A stretch of 64,000 nucleotides of DNA from NCBI RefSeq assembly GCF_004361695.1, contig NZ_SNVW01000010.1, positions 1 through 64,000 of the forward strand, given 5' to 3'. This DNA comes from Curtobacterium flaccumfaciens (lineage in GTDB: Bacteria > Actinomycetota > Actinomycetes > Actinomycetales > Microbacteriaceae). The notes under the pieces were generated by a model. It was not told the DNA's origin. It ran no database searches and was given only the letters and a program-made list of their open reading frames with translations. Within the stretch, counting starts at the first letter, position 1. Each line of letters begins with the position of its first letter. Below, one piece after another: positions 28,360 to 36,667 of this stretch. A program made the position numbers and the translations under genes.

Positions 28360-28463
28360 CCTCGCACCGTGCGAGGTGGTCGCCGCGACGATGCGAGATG
28401 GCCCCTCGCACGGTGCGAGGTCGCGCCCGCGATGACGCGGTGTGGACCTCGCACCGTGCGAGG
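28360..28463. repeat. Three-copy palindromic repeat array
   Basis: Three copies of the 17-base near-palindrome CCTCGCAC(C/G)GTGCGAGG lie at 28360-28376, 28404-28420 and 28447-28463, 43-44 bases apart. The spacers differ but share GC-rich GCGATG-type pieces. They sit upstream of apt and downstream of a small gene, in DNA with no gene. Confidence 0.85.
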
Positions 28464-28482
28464 GGCGGGCAGGCGCGAGCGC

Positions 28483-28719
28483 TCAGTGCCAGAGGTGCAG
28501 GGCGGCACTGCGCAGGAGCCACTCGGCCTCGCGCTGCTGACGCTCCCGCTCGAGGTGGTTGCGCGTGGCGATGTCGACCGTCGGCCGCACGTGGTGCGTG
28601 CGCCGGCTCCAGATGATGAGCGACATCCCGATGCGGAGCGCGATGCGGTCGGACAGCGAGACGCGGTGACGGACCGCACGGGTGTCGGGAGGGCGGATGG
28701 TGGTGGTCTTCGTTGACAA
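28483..28719 (-). CDS. Small conserved-type basic protein
   Basis: A 78-residue protein with a Thr-rich N-terminus, an amphipathic helix DRIALRIGMSLIIWSRR and a charged C-terminal helix ending in LHLWH. I do not recognise a named family, though proteins of this shape occur in Microbacteriaceae. The TTG at 28719 has GAAGGGG six bases upstream, a better site than the ATG at 28794, which starts in AT-rich leader sequence. Function unknown. Confidence 0.55.
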   Translation of the reverse strand: MSTKTTTIRPPDTRAVRHRVSLSDRIALRIGMSLIIWSRRTHHVRPTVDIATRNHLERERQQREAEWLLRSAALHLWH

Positions 28720-29323
28720 GGTGTTCCCCTTCGAGGCGTGCCACTTCTGGGCACGACGGAACTGCCCGGGACTCGGGCTCGAGAATGAATGCACGAGAAT
28801 GCACTCCGCGCGTCGCGACGCATTGCGCGAGCGCGGTCAGGAATTGCTGCCGATGTGACGAGCGTCCCACCCACCACCGACATTCACGACCCGTTCGCGG
28901 GCGCATTCCGGACGGCACCACCCCAGCCACGATCGTGGCGTGCGGGACGGTGCCGACCGGGCGTCAGCGAGGGTCGTGCCCGAGGCGGTCCGGCGAGCAG
29001 TGATCAGCTCGGACGCGCCTGGGCGCAGGTGTCGACAGGTGTCGGGCGCTCCGTGTCAGCGGACCCGGAACGGGGTGCCGCCGAACGTACGGATGCCGCG
29101 GAACGGAGTCGTTGCGGTGATCATCATGGTCAGGCCCCCTCTCGGTGTCGTGCTGACGCGGTGGTGTGCTCGTGAACACTATCCACACCGACATTCTCAG
29201 CGCAAGCCTTTTCTGCAATTCGTCGAGAATTGCATTCCCGAACACGCGGAACGCGCGCACGCGCACCGCGCGCAGGACACCCCCGGCACCGAACGGCACC
29301 GGGGGTGTTCTCGCAACGCCGGA
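28720..29323. other. AT-richer intergenic region
   Basis: This 604-base stretch between two minus-strand genes is less GC-rich than its surroundings. It holds a direct repeat GAGAATGAATGCAC / GAGAATGCAC (28781-28804), a related GAGAATTGCATTC near 29228, and a possible 23-codon gene (29056-29127). A hairpin with CACCCCCGG/CCGGGGGTG-type arms (about 29278-29308) may terminate the ClpC-like transcript. Nothing else coding is seen. Confidence 0.6.
29056..29127 (-). CDS. Candidate 23-residue small protein
   Basis: Reading leftward from ATG ATG at 29127, the frame gives 23 residues, starting MMITATTPFRG and ending FRVR, then TGA. It has GAGAGGGGG about seven bases upstream, one of the strongest ribosome sites in the window. 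A TTGCGC / TAGTGT pair with 18-base spacing lies further upstream. It is basic, with two TPFR segments. It may be a small protein or a leader peptide. No family is known to me. Confidence 0.35.
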   Translation of the reverse strand: MMITATTPFRGIRTFGGTPFRVR

Positions 29324-31918
29324 CTACACCGCGGCGGGGACCGCGACGGTCGCCGTCAGGGCACCGTCGACCACGTCGATCCGGACGGTGTCGCCGCCGG
29401 CGACGGCCTCGTCCACGACGAGGGCGGCGATCCGGTCGTCGACCTCACGCTGGATGAGGCGACGGAGCGGACGTGCGCCGTACTCGGGCTCGTAGCCGTG
29501 CTCGGCGAGCCAGTCGACCGCCGCGTCGGACACGGACAGCGCCATGCCCTGGGCGAGCAGTCGGAGCGTGGTGTCCTGCAGCACCAGGGACACGATCGCG
29601 TGGAGCTGCGACGGGTCGAGCTTGCGGAACAGCACGATGTCGTCGATGCGGTTGATGAACTCCGGCCGCATGGACTCGCGCAGCTTGCCCATCACGCGGG
29701 CGCGAAGGTCCTCGTCCGAGTACCCGCCGTCGGCCGAGGCGGAGAACCCGAGCGCACCGGAGCGCGACGCGAGGAACTCGGACCCGATGTTCGACGTCAT
29801 GATGACGACCGTGTTCCGGAAGTCCACCGTGCGGCCCTGGCCGTCGGTCAGACGACCGTCGTCCAGCACCTGCAGCAGCAGGTTGAACACGTCCGGGTGC
29901 GCCTTCTCGACCTCGTCGAGCAGGATCACCGAGTACGGGTTGCGGCGGACGCGCTCGGTCAGCTGACCGGCCTCGTCGTAGCCGACGTACCCGGGAGGGG
30001 CACCGACCAGGCGTGACACGGTGTGCCGCTCGCCGAACTCGCTCATGTCGAAGCGGAGCATCGCCGACTCGTCACCGAACAGCGATCCGGCCAGGGCCTT
30101 CGCGAGCTCGGTCTTGCCGACGCCCGTCGGGCCGAGGAACAGGAAGCTGCCGACGGGGCGACGCGGGTCGCCCATGCCGGTGCGGCTGCGCCGCACCGCG
30201 GTCGCGATGGCCCGCACGGCGTCGTCCTGGCCGACGACGCGCTCGTGGAGTTCGTCCTCGAGCGCGGCGAGCCGGGTCCGGTCGCCCTGCGTGAGCCGCG
30301 TGGCCGGGATCCCGGTGGCACGCGACACGACGGCTGCGATGTCGGCTTCCGTGATCGAGGCGCTCACGGATTCCGGACTGGAGGCGCGACCAGCGTCCGC
30401 CGTCGAGGCGGCGGTGATCCGCGCCTCCAGGCCGTCGATCTCGTCGCGCAGGCGCGACGCCTCCTCGTAGCGCTCCTCGGCAACCGCGTGGTCCTTCTCG
30501 CTCGTGAGCGAGTCGACCTGCGCCCGCAGCGCGTCGACGTCGACGTCGCCCGAACGGGCGAGTCGGCGGCGTGCGCCGGCCTGGTCGATGAGGTCGATGG
30601 CCTTGTCCGGCAGGTGCCGGTCGGTCACGTAGCGGTGCGAGAGCTCCACCGCGGCGCGCAGAGCGTCGTCGGTGTAGGTCACGTCGTGGTGCTCGGCGTA
30701 GCGGGGTGCCAGGCCGGTGAGGATCGCGACTGCGTCCTCGACGCTCGGCTCCCCCACCGTGACCGGCTGGAAGCGACGCTCGAGTGCGGCGTCCTTCTCG
30801 ATCCGGCGGTACTCGTTCAGCGTCGTCGCGCCGACCATGTGCAGGTCGCCGCGGGCGAGCCGGGGCTTGAGGATGTTGCCGGCGTCCATCGAGCCGCCCT
30901 CCCCACCGCCACCGGCGCCGACGACGGTGTGGAGCTCGTCGACGAACACGATGAGCTCGTCGGCGTGTGCCGCGATCTCGTCCATCGCCTTCGTCAGGCG
31001 CTCCTCGAAGTCACCGCGGTACCGGGTGCCGGAGAGCATGCCCGGCAGGTCGAGCGACACGACCCGCTTGCCCTGGAGCAGTGCGGGGACGTCGCCGTCG
31101 GCGATGCGCTGGGCGAGGCCCTCGACGATCGCGGTCTTGCCGACGCCGGGCTCGCCGATGAGGACGGGGTTGTTCTTGGTGCGTCGGAGCAGGATCTCGA
31201 CGGTCTGTTCGATCTCGTCGGCGCGGCCGATCACCGGGTCGATGCGTCCGTCGCGGGCGCGCTCGGTGAGGTCGGTGCCGAACTGGTCGAGGGTCGGGGT
31301 CTCGGAGTCGTTGCTGGTCGCGACGTCCTCGGTGGTTCCGGGCATCGGGCGCCCCTCTCGTGCTGCTGCCGCGGCCTGCTGGGCGTAGTCCTGCATGACC
31401 TGCGGGGTGACACCGGCGCTCGCGAGCAGCTGCCCGGTGACGGTGTCCTGGTCCATGACGAGCGCGAAGAACACGTGCTCGGGATCGGTGTAGGTGCTGC
31501 CGAACCCGCGCGCGGCCTGGGTGGCCTCGAGCAGGATCCGCTGGGCGGTGCCGGTCAGCGCGGGGCGGCCGGACTGGTCGTCGGCGGCATCGCGGGCCAT
31601 CGGCAGGCGCTGCTCGACCCCGTCGGCCAGCTGCTCGGGGTCGACCCCGGCCTGGCGGACGACCGCGGTGAAGGGGTCGGTGCGGACGAGGACGTGCAGG
31701 ATGTGCAGGGCGTCCACTTCGTGCTGGCCCTGCTGGACGGCGTACTCCGCGGTGCGCTGGAGCATCTCGTGGGTGCGACGGCTGAGCAGTCGCGTGATGT
31801 CGACCGGGCGTCCCAGCGGTACGGATCGCTGGGCGCCGGTGTCCTGAGCCGCGAGCAGCCGGGCGAGGAACTCGTCGAACGAGTCGCTGCCGCTGGTCGG
31901 ACCGAACTGTGCTGGCAA
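29324..31918 (-). CDS. Clp ATPase, ClpC-like, HspR-regulated
   Basis: AAA+ unfoldase of 864 residues with a Clp N-domain (about 40-185), NBD1 with Walker A GEPGVGKT (255-262), a short ClpC-type middle domain with a UVR-like RYEEASRLRDEI, and NBD2 with GPTGVGKT. A GALGF segment after the second sensor region resembles the ClpP-docking loop of ClpC. The TTG at 31918 has AGGAGG five bases upstream and is a better start than the ATG at 31954. A HAIR operator lies directly upstream. A palindrome copy is embedded at residues about 497-515, between the middle domain and NBD2. ClpB is the alternative name, but the short middle domain argues for ClpC type. Confidence 0.88.
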   Translation of the reverse strand: MPAQFGPTSGSDSFDEFLARLLAAQDTGAQRSVPLGRPVDITRLLSRRTHEMLQRTAEYAVQQGQHEVDALHILHVLVRTDPFTAVVRQAGVDPEQLADGVEQRLPMARDAADDQSGRPALTGTAQRILLEATQAARGFGSTYTDPEHVFFALVMDQDTVTGQLLASAGVTPQVMQDYAQQAAAAAREGRPMPGTTEDVATSNDSETPTLDQFGTDLTERARDGRIDPVIGRADEIEQTVEILLRRTKNNPVLIGEPGVGKTAIVEGLAQRIADGDVPALLQGKRVVSLDLPGMLSGTRYRGDFEERLTKAMDEIAAHADELIVFVDELHTVVGAGGGGEGGSMDAGNILKPRLARGDLHMVGATTLNEYRRIEKDAALERRFQPVTVGEPSVEDAVAILTGLAPRYAEHHDVTYTDDALRAAVELSHRYVTDRHLPDKAIDLIDQAGARRRLARSGDVDVDALRAQVDSLTSEKDHAVAEERYEEASRLRDEIDGLEARITAASTADAGRASSPESVSASITEADIAAVVSRATGIPATRLTQGDRTRLAALEDELHERVVGQDDAVRAIATAVRRSRTGMGDPRRPVGSFLFLGPTGVGKTELAKALAGSLFGDESAMLRFDMSEFGERHTVSRLVGAPPGYVGYDEAGQLTERVRRNPYSVILLDEVEKAHPDVFNLLLQVLDDGRLTDGQGRTVDFRNTVVIMTSNIGSEFLASRSGALGFSASADGGYSDEDLRARVMGKLRESMRPEFINRIDDIVLFRKLDPSQLHAIVSLVLQDTTLRLLAQGMALSVSDAAVDWLAEHGYEPEYGARPLRRLIQREVDDRIAALVVDEAVAGGDTVRIDVVDGALTATVAVPAAV
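30378..30430. repeat. Palindrome copy inside ClpC-like gene
   Basis: Arms CTGGAGGCGCG (30378-30388) and CGCGCCTCCAG (30420-30430) surround an inner GC hairpin. The element is in frame and encodes an Ala/Ser/Thr-rich linker in the ATPase. It belongs to the same family as the intergenic copies. Confidence 0.7.
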
Positions 31919-31934
31919 AGGGACCTCCTGGGAA

Positions 31935-31955
31935 CTTGAGTGCCTTCGACTCAAT
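31935..31955. promoter_or_regulatory. HAIR operator for HspR
   Basis: CTTGAGT, seven bases, then ACTCAAT. This matches the HAIR consensus CTTGAGT-N7-ACTCAAG at 13 of 14 fixed positions. It ends five bases before the Shine-Dalgarno of the ClpC-like gene, so bound HspR would cover the promoter or early leader. HspR is the known heat-shock repressor of Actinobacteria; no hspR is in the window. Confidence 0.85.
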
Positions 31956-32013
31956 GCAACGCAGGAGGGACCGGGTCATTCCCGGCCGTGAAAGAAAGTT
32001 GCGGCGACCCGAC

Positions 32014-32499
32014 TCAGGTCCGGGCGATGGGCGCCGCGGTCGCCTCGGTGACCCGGACGAGGTCGGCCGGGGCCACCTCGATGTCGAAGCCGCGACGACC
32101 GCCGGACACGAAGATGCTCGGGTAGGACAGGGCCGACTCGTCGACCACGGTCCGCAGGCGGGTCTTCTGCCCGACCGGGCTGATCCCGCCGACGACGTAG
32201 CCCGTGCGCTTCTCGGCGAGGGCGGGGTCGGCGAGCGTCGCCTTCTTCCCACCGACGGCCGCGGCGATGGCCTTGAGGTCGAGGCGGTTCGCCACCGGGA
32301 CGATCGCGACCGCCAGGGCGCCGTCGACCGACACCACGAGGGTCTTGAAGACCTGCTCCTCGCGGAGTCCGAGGGCGGCGGCCGCCTCTTCCCCGAAGTT
32401 GGTCGCGGTCTCGTGGTGCTCGTACACGTGCGGCGTGTACGGGATCCCGGCCCGCTCGAGGGCCACGGTCGCTGGGGTGCTCGGCGAACCTACGGTCAT
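32014..32499 (-). CDS. ybaK: Cys-tRNA(Pro) deacylase, YbaK type
   Basis: Trans-editing protein that removes cysteine wrongly attached to tRNA(Pro). The 161-residue protein has the YbaK/EbsC fold with the conserved VFKTLVV, VVGGISPVGQK and LADPALAEKRTGYV segments. I chose ATG 32499; nine extra codons upstream would have no ribosome site. It is divergent from the DUF6412-like gene. Confidence 0.9.
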   Translation of the reverse strand: MTVGSPSTPATVALERAGIPYTPHVYEHHETATNFGEEAAAALGLREEQVFKTLVVSVDGALAVAIVPVANRLDLKAIAAAVGGKKATLADPALAEKRTGYVVGGISPVGQKTRLRTVVDESALSYPSIFVSGGRRGFDIEVAPADLVRVTEATAAPIART

Positions 32500-32566
32500 G
32501 CCTCTGATCCTGCCCTGACCAGCCACTTCCCCCCGAGCGGCGCGCGGGCGTTACCCTGAACGGACC

Positions 32567-32851
32567 ATGACCGTCGTCGAGCTGTTCCTGCGCCTCACCG
32601 CCGCGCTGGTGCTCGGCGACCCCGCGGGCGGGGCGTTCCCGCTCCTCGCGGTCGCGGCGCTCGGGCTGACCGCCGTCGCCGTCGCCGTCGTCGTCGCACG
32701 GCTGCTGGCCCTCGTGCTCGGTCTCGACGCCGGCCGCTCGGTCACGCCGTCCCGCGCTCCGGCCGACCTCGTCACGAGGATCGCGTGGAGCCACCCCGAC
32801 GCCGACGGGCACGCCCGACCGCGTGCTCCGGGAGCCGCCACCCCGGCCTGA
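32567..32851 (+). CDS. Small membrane protein, DUF6412-like
   Basis: A 94-residue protein with two hydrophobic helices and a hydrophilic tail containing SHPDADGHARPRAPG. This matches my memory of actinobacterial DUF6412 proteins found beside YidC paralogues; the family call is tentative. TACCCT lies nine bases before the ATG, so the transcript is nearly leaderless. It is followed 59 bases later by the YidC-like gene and is probably in the same operon. Confidence 0.7.
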   Translation: MTVVELFLRLTAALVLGDPAGGAFPLLAVAALGLTAVAVAVVVARLLALVLGLDAGRSVTPSRAPADLVTRIAWSHPDADGHARPRAPGAATPA

Positions 32852-32910
32852 CCACCGATCGGTGGCCGGGCCGCACACGCGACCCCTCCCGCCGAACCGA
32901 TCGGAACGTC

Positions 32911-33654
32911 ATGGACCTCACCACCCTGCCCGTCGTCGGGCCGCTGCTGCACAGCGGCGCCGACCTCCTCGCCGCGACCACCGCGGCCCTCTCCCCCGTC
33001 GCGGGCGACCTCGCCGCCGCCCTCGCCGTCGTGCTGCTCACCCTGGCCGTCCGGGCCGTGCTCGTCCCGCTCGCGGTGCTGCAGGTCCGGGCGGAACGGG
33101 ACCGCCGCCGCCTCGCGCCACGGATCGCGGTGCTCCGGAAGCGTCACGGGAAGGACGCCGAACGGCTGCAGCGCGCCCTGCAGGAGCTCTACACGAGCGA
33201 GAAGGTCTCACCGCTCGCGGGCTGCCTGCCGGTGCTCGCGCAGGCGCCGGTGCTCTCGCTCGTCTACACGCTCTTCACGCACGGCACGATCGACGGCGTC
33301 ACGAACACGCTCCTCGCGGCGACGCTCGCCGGGGTGCCGCTCGGGCACTCCCTCGTCGTGACGCTGACCTCGCCGCTGTGGCTGCACGCGTGGGTCGTGC
33401 TGGTGCTGCTCGCCGTGCTCGTGGTCGTCGTCGAGGCCTCGCGGCGCGCGAACCTGCGGTGGAACCCGATCGCCGCGCCCGACCCGGGCACGCCGGTCCC
33501 CGGTGCGGCGGCGACGCAGGCGATCGGGCGCTGGGCGCCGTTCGTCACCGTCGTCTTCGCCGCGATCGCGCCGCTCGCCGCAGCGCTCTACGTCGTCACG
33601 AGCGCGACGTGGACCCTCGCGGAGCGCGCGGTCCTGCGGCGCGCCCTCGCCTAG
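32911..33654 (+). CDS. YidC/Oxa1 family membrane insertase paralogue
   Basis: A 247-residue five-helix protein of the YidC/Oxa1/Alb3 family. The signature SPLAGCLPVLAQAPVLSLVYTLF region and the positively charged groove residue in VRAVLVPLAVLQ are visible. It lacks the long tails of the main actinobacterial YidC, which is normally beside rnpA, so it is probably a second copy. It pairs with the DUF6412-like gene upstream and ends just before a perfect 27-base inverted repeat. Clients are unknown. Confidence 0.88.
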   Translation: MDLTTLPVVGPLLHSGADLLAATTAALSPVAGDLAAALAVVLLTLAVRAVLVPLAVLQVRAERDRRRLAPRIAVLRKRHGKDAERLQRALQELYTSEKVSPLAGCLPVLAQAPVLSLVYTLFTHGTIDGVTNTLLAATLAGVPLGHSLVVTLTSPLWLHAWVVLVLLAVLVVVVEASRRANLRWNPIAAPDPGTPVPGAAATQAIGRWAPFVTVVFAAIAPLAAALYVVTSATWTLAERAVLRRALA

Positions 33655-33692
33655 CCGGACCGGCGCCGGCGCGCGCACGAGCCGGCGCGGAT

Positions 33693-33755
33693 CGAACCAC
33701 GGATCCGACGTCGAACCGGGCGCTCGGGCCGGTTCGACGTCGGATCCGTGGTTCG
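33693..33755. terminator. Perfect 27-base inverted repeat, convergent junction
   Basis: Arms 33693-33719 and 33729-33755 are perfectly complementary over 27 bases with a nine-base loop. The element lies between the YidC-like gene and a small minus-strand gene that converge here, so a two-way terminator is likely. There is no T run, and it may instead be a dispersed palindrome. Confidence 0.6.
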
Positions 33756-33779
33756 ACGCTGCGTTCGGGGGCACGCGCG

Positions 33780-33983
33780 TCAGCCGCCCTGGCCCTCCTG
33801 CTGCGGCCCCTGGTCGACGGGGTCGTACTCGGTGCCGCGGCCCTGCTCCTCCTCGGGCAGCGGCACGTGCCGCTCGGTGCCGGTGCCACCCGGGCTCGTC
33901 GCCACGTAGTCGGCTTCGCCGGACTGCGTGTCGTGGCTCAGCGGCTCGAGGGTCTCGGGGTCGGGATCGTGCTTGTCGCTCAT
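33780..33983 (-). CDS. Small acidic hypothetical protein
   Basis: A 67-residue very acidic, Gly/Pro/Glu-rich protein (it starts MSDKHDPDPE) with no hydrophobic segment; it is likely disordered. TAGACG lies six bases before its ATG, so it may be leaderless. I know of no function. The composition is consistent with short stress-related proteins of Actinobacteria, but that is a guess. Confidence 0.55.
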   Translation of the reverse strand: MSDKHDPDPETLEPLSHDTQSGEADYVATSPGGTGTERHVPLPEEEQGRGTEYDPVDQGPQQEGQGG

Positions 33984-34046
33984 GGCACCCGTCTACGCCC
34001 CCGAACTGGGCGGGCACGCACGGGAGCCCGGTGGGACGATGAACCC

Positions 34047-35009
34047 ATGGCCGACGACGACGTGGCAGCGGAACGAGCACGGCTCGAGGCGCTCGCATGG
34101 GGCGGGTCCGCCCCGGAGGCCGACGCCGCCGCAGCCCGCCTCGCGCTCGAGCAGCTGGACCGCGGTCGACGACGCTCGGCTTCCGGTACGAGCGGCACGT
34201 CCCGGACGACCGGGCCTGGAGGCGCGGCCTCCCCCGCCACTCGGCCCACCACGACGAGACGGCCGGGTTCCACCGCCCCGCTGGCGGGATCCGGGGCTGC
34301 CGCACCGGACGCTGCCTGGTCGCCCGCCGGACCGGTCGCTGCCGCCACGGGCGCAGCGAGCCATGTGGGCGATGCGGGCCGTGCGGGCCGTGCGGGCACG
34401 GAACACGCGGGGGCGGACCCCGCCCGGAGCGACCACGTCGACGACGCGAGCGGGGACGACGGGGACGAGCCGCGCCTCCAGGCCGGTACCGGGTCGTGGC
34501 GGACCCGGGCCGCACGCGTTCTCTGGACCACGCGGCCGCGCGTCTGGATCGCGCTCGGCGTGGCGGCGGCGGTCGGGGTCGCCTTCGGTGCCGGCACCGT
34601 CGTCGGGACCGCGCGCGAGGACCGGGCGTCCGCACCGAGCGTGACGCCGACCGCCGGAGCCGTGACGCTCGAGGAGCTGCTCGACAAGCCGCAGACCTAC
34701 GCGGACCAGCTGCCGGGGCCGGTCGAGGCGTCGGTGAGCCTCCGCACCACCCGGCTCATCTTCACGAACCGGGCGCTCGACGGCGGCTCGTTCCGGACGC
34801 CCTGGAGCGTCTGGGCCGCGGTCGGGACCGACCGGACCACGATCTGCCTGGTGGCGACGGCGAACCGCATCGAGTCGACCTCGGCCTGCTACCCCCGCGA
34901 GGACGCGCTGCACGGGTCGGTGTCGCTGTCGGCCCAGTCGATGAGCGGGACGCTCTCGCTGACGCTCCGCGGAGGCGGCGTGCAGGGCACGGTGACGAAC
35001 GAGGGCTGA
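34047..35009 (+). CDS. Single-span membrane protein of unknown function
   Basis: A 320-residue protein. Residues 1-40 are Ala/Leu/Glu-rich and helical, residues 45-150 are a low-complexity Gly/Ala/Ser/Thr linker, one transmembrane helix lies at about 168-190, and the outer C-terminal domain (about 205-320) has two cysteines that could form a disulfide. ATG 34047 follows GGGACGATGAACCC, a modest site; upstream frame is shadow. The linker DNA carries both arms of the CTGGAGGCGCG palindrome (34215-34227, 34470-34482), as if repeats had been absorbed into it. No family recognised. Confidence 0.65.
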   Translation: MADDDVAAERARLEALAWGGSAPEADAAAARLALEQLDRGRRRSASGTSGTSRTTGPGGAASPATRPTTTRRPGSTAPLAGSGAAAPDAAWSPAGPVAAATGAASHVGDAGRAGRAGTEHAGADPARSDHVDDASGDDGDEPRLQAGTGSWRTRAARVLWTTRPRVWIALGVAAAVGVAFGAGTVVGTAREDRASAPSVTPTAGAVTLEELLDKPQTYADQLPGPVEASVSLRTTRLIFTNRALDGGSFRTPWSVWAAVGTDRTTICLVATANRIESTSACYPREDALHGSVSLSAQSMSGTLSLTLRGGGVQGTVTNEG

Positions 35010-35260
35010 TCGGGAATGCCCCGGAGCCACGGGCGTTGGAGCGCTCCGAGGGTTTTCACGGCCGAGGTGCTTCCATCACGTCCGGAGCCCGTGCAACACT
35101 TGTTGTGCGTACTCGCCGTGGAGTCGTACCCACATCATCCACAGGGTCATCCACCCACCACAGCAGCGAGCACGCATCGCCGACCGGATCCGTCCGGTCC
35201 CCGTCGTCGTGACGTCGACACCGACGCGTGCTCCACCGTGCCCCGGAGGAGGTCAGCAGC

Positions 35261-36625
35261 GTGTCCACCAACACCACAACCACCTCGGCCGTGTCGACGA
35301 ACACGCGGCCGATCACCGTCACCACCCAGTCCGTCGTCGGCATCGCCGTGCTCGGACTCGCCACGTTCTTCGCCATCACGACCGAGCTGATGCCGGTCGG
35401 GCTGCTCGGCGTCATGAGCAGCGACCTCGGCGTCTCCGAGTCGACCATGGGCATCGTCGTCACCGTGTACGCGGCGGCCGTCGCGATCCTGGCGCTGCCG
35501 CTGACGTCGTTCACCGCGCGACTCCCCCGGAAGACCGTGCTCGTGGCCACCCTGGTCGGCTACACGGTCTCGAACGTGATGATCGCGCTGGCCCCGTCCT
35601 TCGCCGTGGTCTGCGCCGGCCGTGTCGTCGGTGGCATCGCCCACGCCCTGTTCTTCTCGGTCGCGTCGGCGTACGCGACGCGCATCGTGCCGCCGCGCCT
35701 GGCCGGCCGGGCGATCGCGTTCGTCTACTCCGGGAGCTCGCTCGGCTTCGTCCTCGGCGTCCCCGTCGCCACCTGGGTCGGGCAGACCATCGGCTGGCGT
35801 CCGGCCGTCGGGGCCGTCGCGGTCGCCGCAGCCGGCCTCGCCGTCGTCGCGCTCCTGTTCCTGCCGAGCGTGCACGGAGCCTCGTCGCCGCACATCGGGT
35901 CGCCGAAGGCCTGGGCCCGCACCGGGCTGCTGTCCGTCGTCATCGCCGACCTGCTGCTCTTCGCCGGGCACTACGTCGTCTACACCTACATCGGCCCGTA
36001 CGCGATCGACGCCGGACTCGACGCCCACATGGTCAGCGGTGCGCTGCTCGTGCTCGGGGGCACCGGCGTGGTCGGCCTCTGGCTCGCCGGGATGTTCGTG
36101 GACAAGGCCCCGCGGCAGACCCTCGTGGTGTCCGTCGCCGTGATGGCCGCCGCCTTCGCCGCGCTGCCCTTCGTGCACGGCTCCCTGCTCGGCACGATGG
36201 TCGTCGCCGGCGTGTGGATGGCTGCCAACGGCACGACCGGCACGCTGTTCATGGCCGCGGCGATCCGGACCGGGGGTGTCTCCCCCGACATCGCGGGCGC
36301 GCTCATCAACGGGGCGTCGAACATCGGCATCGCGGGCGGTGCGGCGATCGGCGGGCAGGCGCTCGGCGTCGTCGGGCTGCAGTTCATGCCGTTCGCCGGT
36401 GCGGTGATCCTCGTCGGGTCGCTCGGGGTGGTGCTGGCCGCGCGCCGGGGCTTCCCGGTGCACTCGCACACGCAGGAGCACCTGTCGACGTCGTCGATCG
36501 AGGCGATCACGTCGTCGCTGGCGGTCGTCACGACCTCGATCCCGGTCGTCAGCCGGGCGATCCAGACCCTGACCGGGTCGGTGGCCGTGGCCACGGGCTC
36601 GGTGCCGACGCGCCGCCGGCGCTGA
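35261..36625 (+). CDS. MFS transporter, DHA1-type exporter
   Basis: A 454-residue, 12-helix major facilitator with the drug:H+ antiporter-1 style: TELMPVGLLG in helix 1, the RKTVL loop 2-3 motif and GRVVGGIAHALFF in helix 4. Close relatives include AraJ/YdhP- and Cmx-like exporters of sugars or chloramphenicol. The GTG at 35261 has GGAGGAGG eight bases upstream. The C-terminal 60 residues are Ser/Thr-rich. No regulator is adjacent; the 251-base upstream gap has repeats TCATCCAC and a weak dyad near 35095-35111. Confidence 0.88.
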   Translation: MSTNTTTTSAVSTNTRPITVTTQSVVGIAVLGLATFFAITTELMPVGLLGVMSSDLGVSESTMGIVVTVYAAAVAILALPLTSFTARLPRKTVLVATLVGYTVSNVMIALAPSFAVVCAGRVVGGIAHALFFSVASAYATRIVPPRLAGRAIAFVYSGSSLGFVLGVPVATWVGQTIGWRPAVGAVAVAAAGLAVVALLFLPSVHGASSPHIGSPKAWARTGLLSVVIADLLLFAGHYVVYTYIGPYAIDAGLDAHMVSGALLVLGGTGVVGLWLAGMFVDKAPRQTLVVSVAVMAAAFAALPFVHGSLLGTMVVAGVWMAANGTTGTLFMAAAIRTGGVSPDIAGALINGASNIGIAGGAAIGGQALGVVGLQFMPFAGAVILVGSLGVVLAARRGFPVHSHTQEHLSTSSIEAITSSLAVVTTSIPVVSRAIQTLTGSVAVATGSVPTRRRR

Positions 36626-36667
36626 CGCGCGGGCCGGGGGGGCTGGGCGCCGAGTCCGGGGTGCGCG

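Noticed and set aside
28360..28463. CRISPR-like regular array
   Set aside because: Only three 17-base units, which are themselves palindromic, with GC-rich related spacers and no cas genes.
35090..35115. Operator palindrome before the MFS gene
   Set aside because: The GCAACACTTGTTGTGC-like dyad pairs at only about five of eight positions, and no regulator is adjacent.
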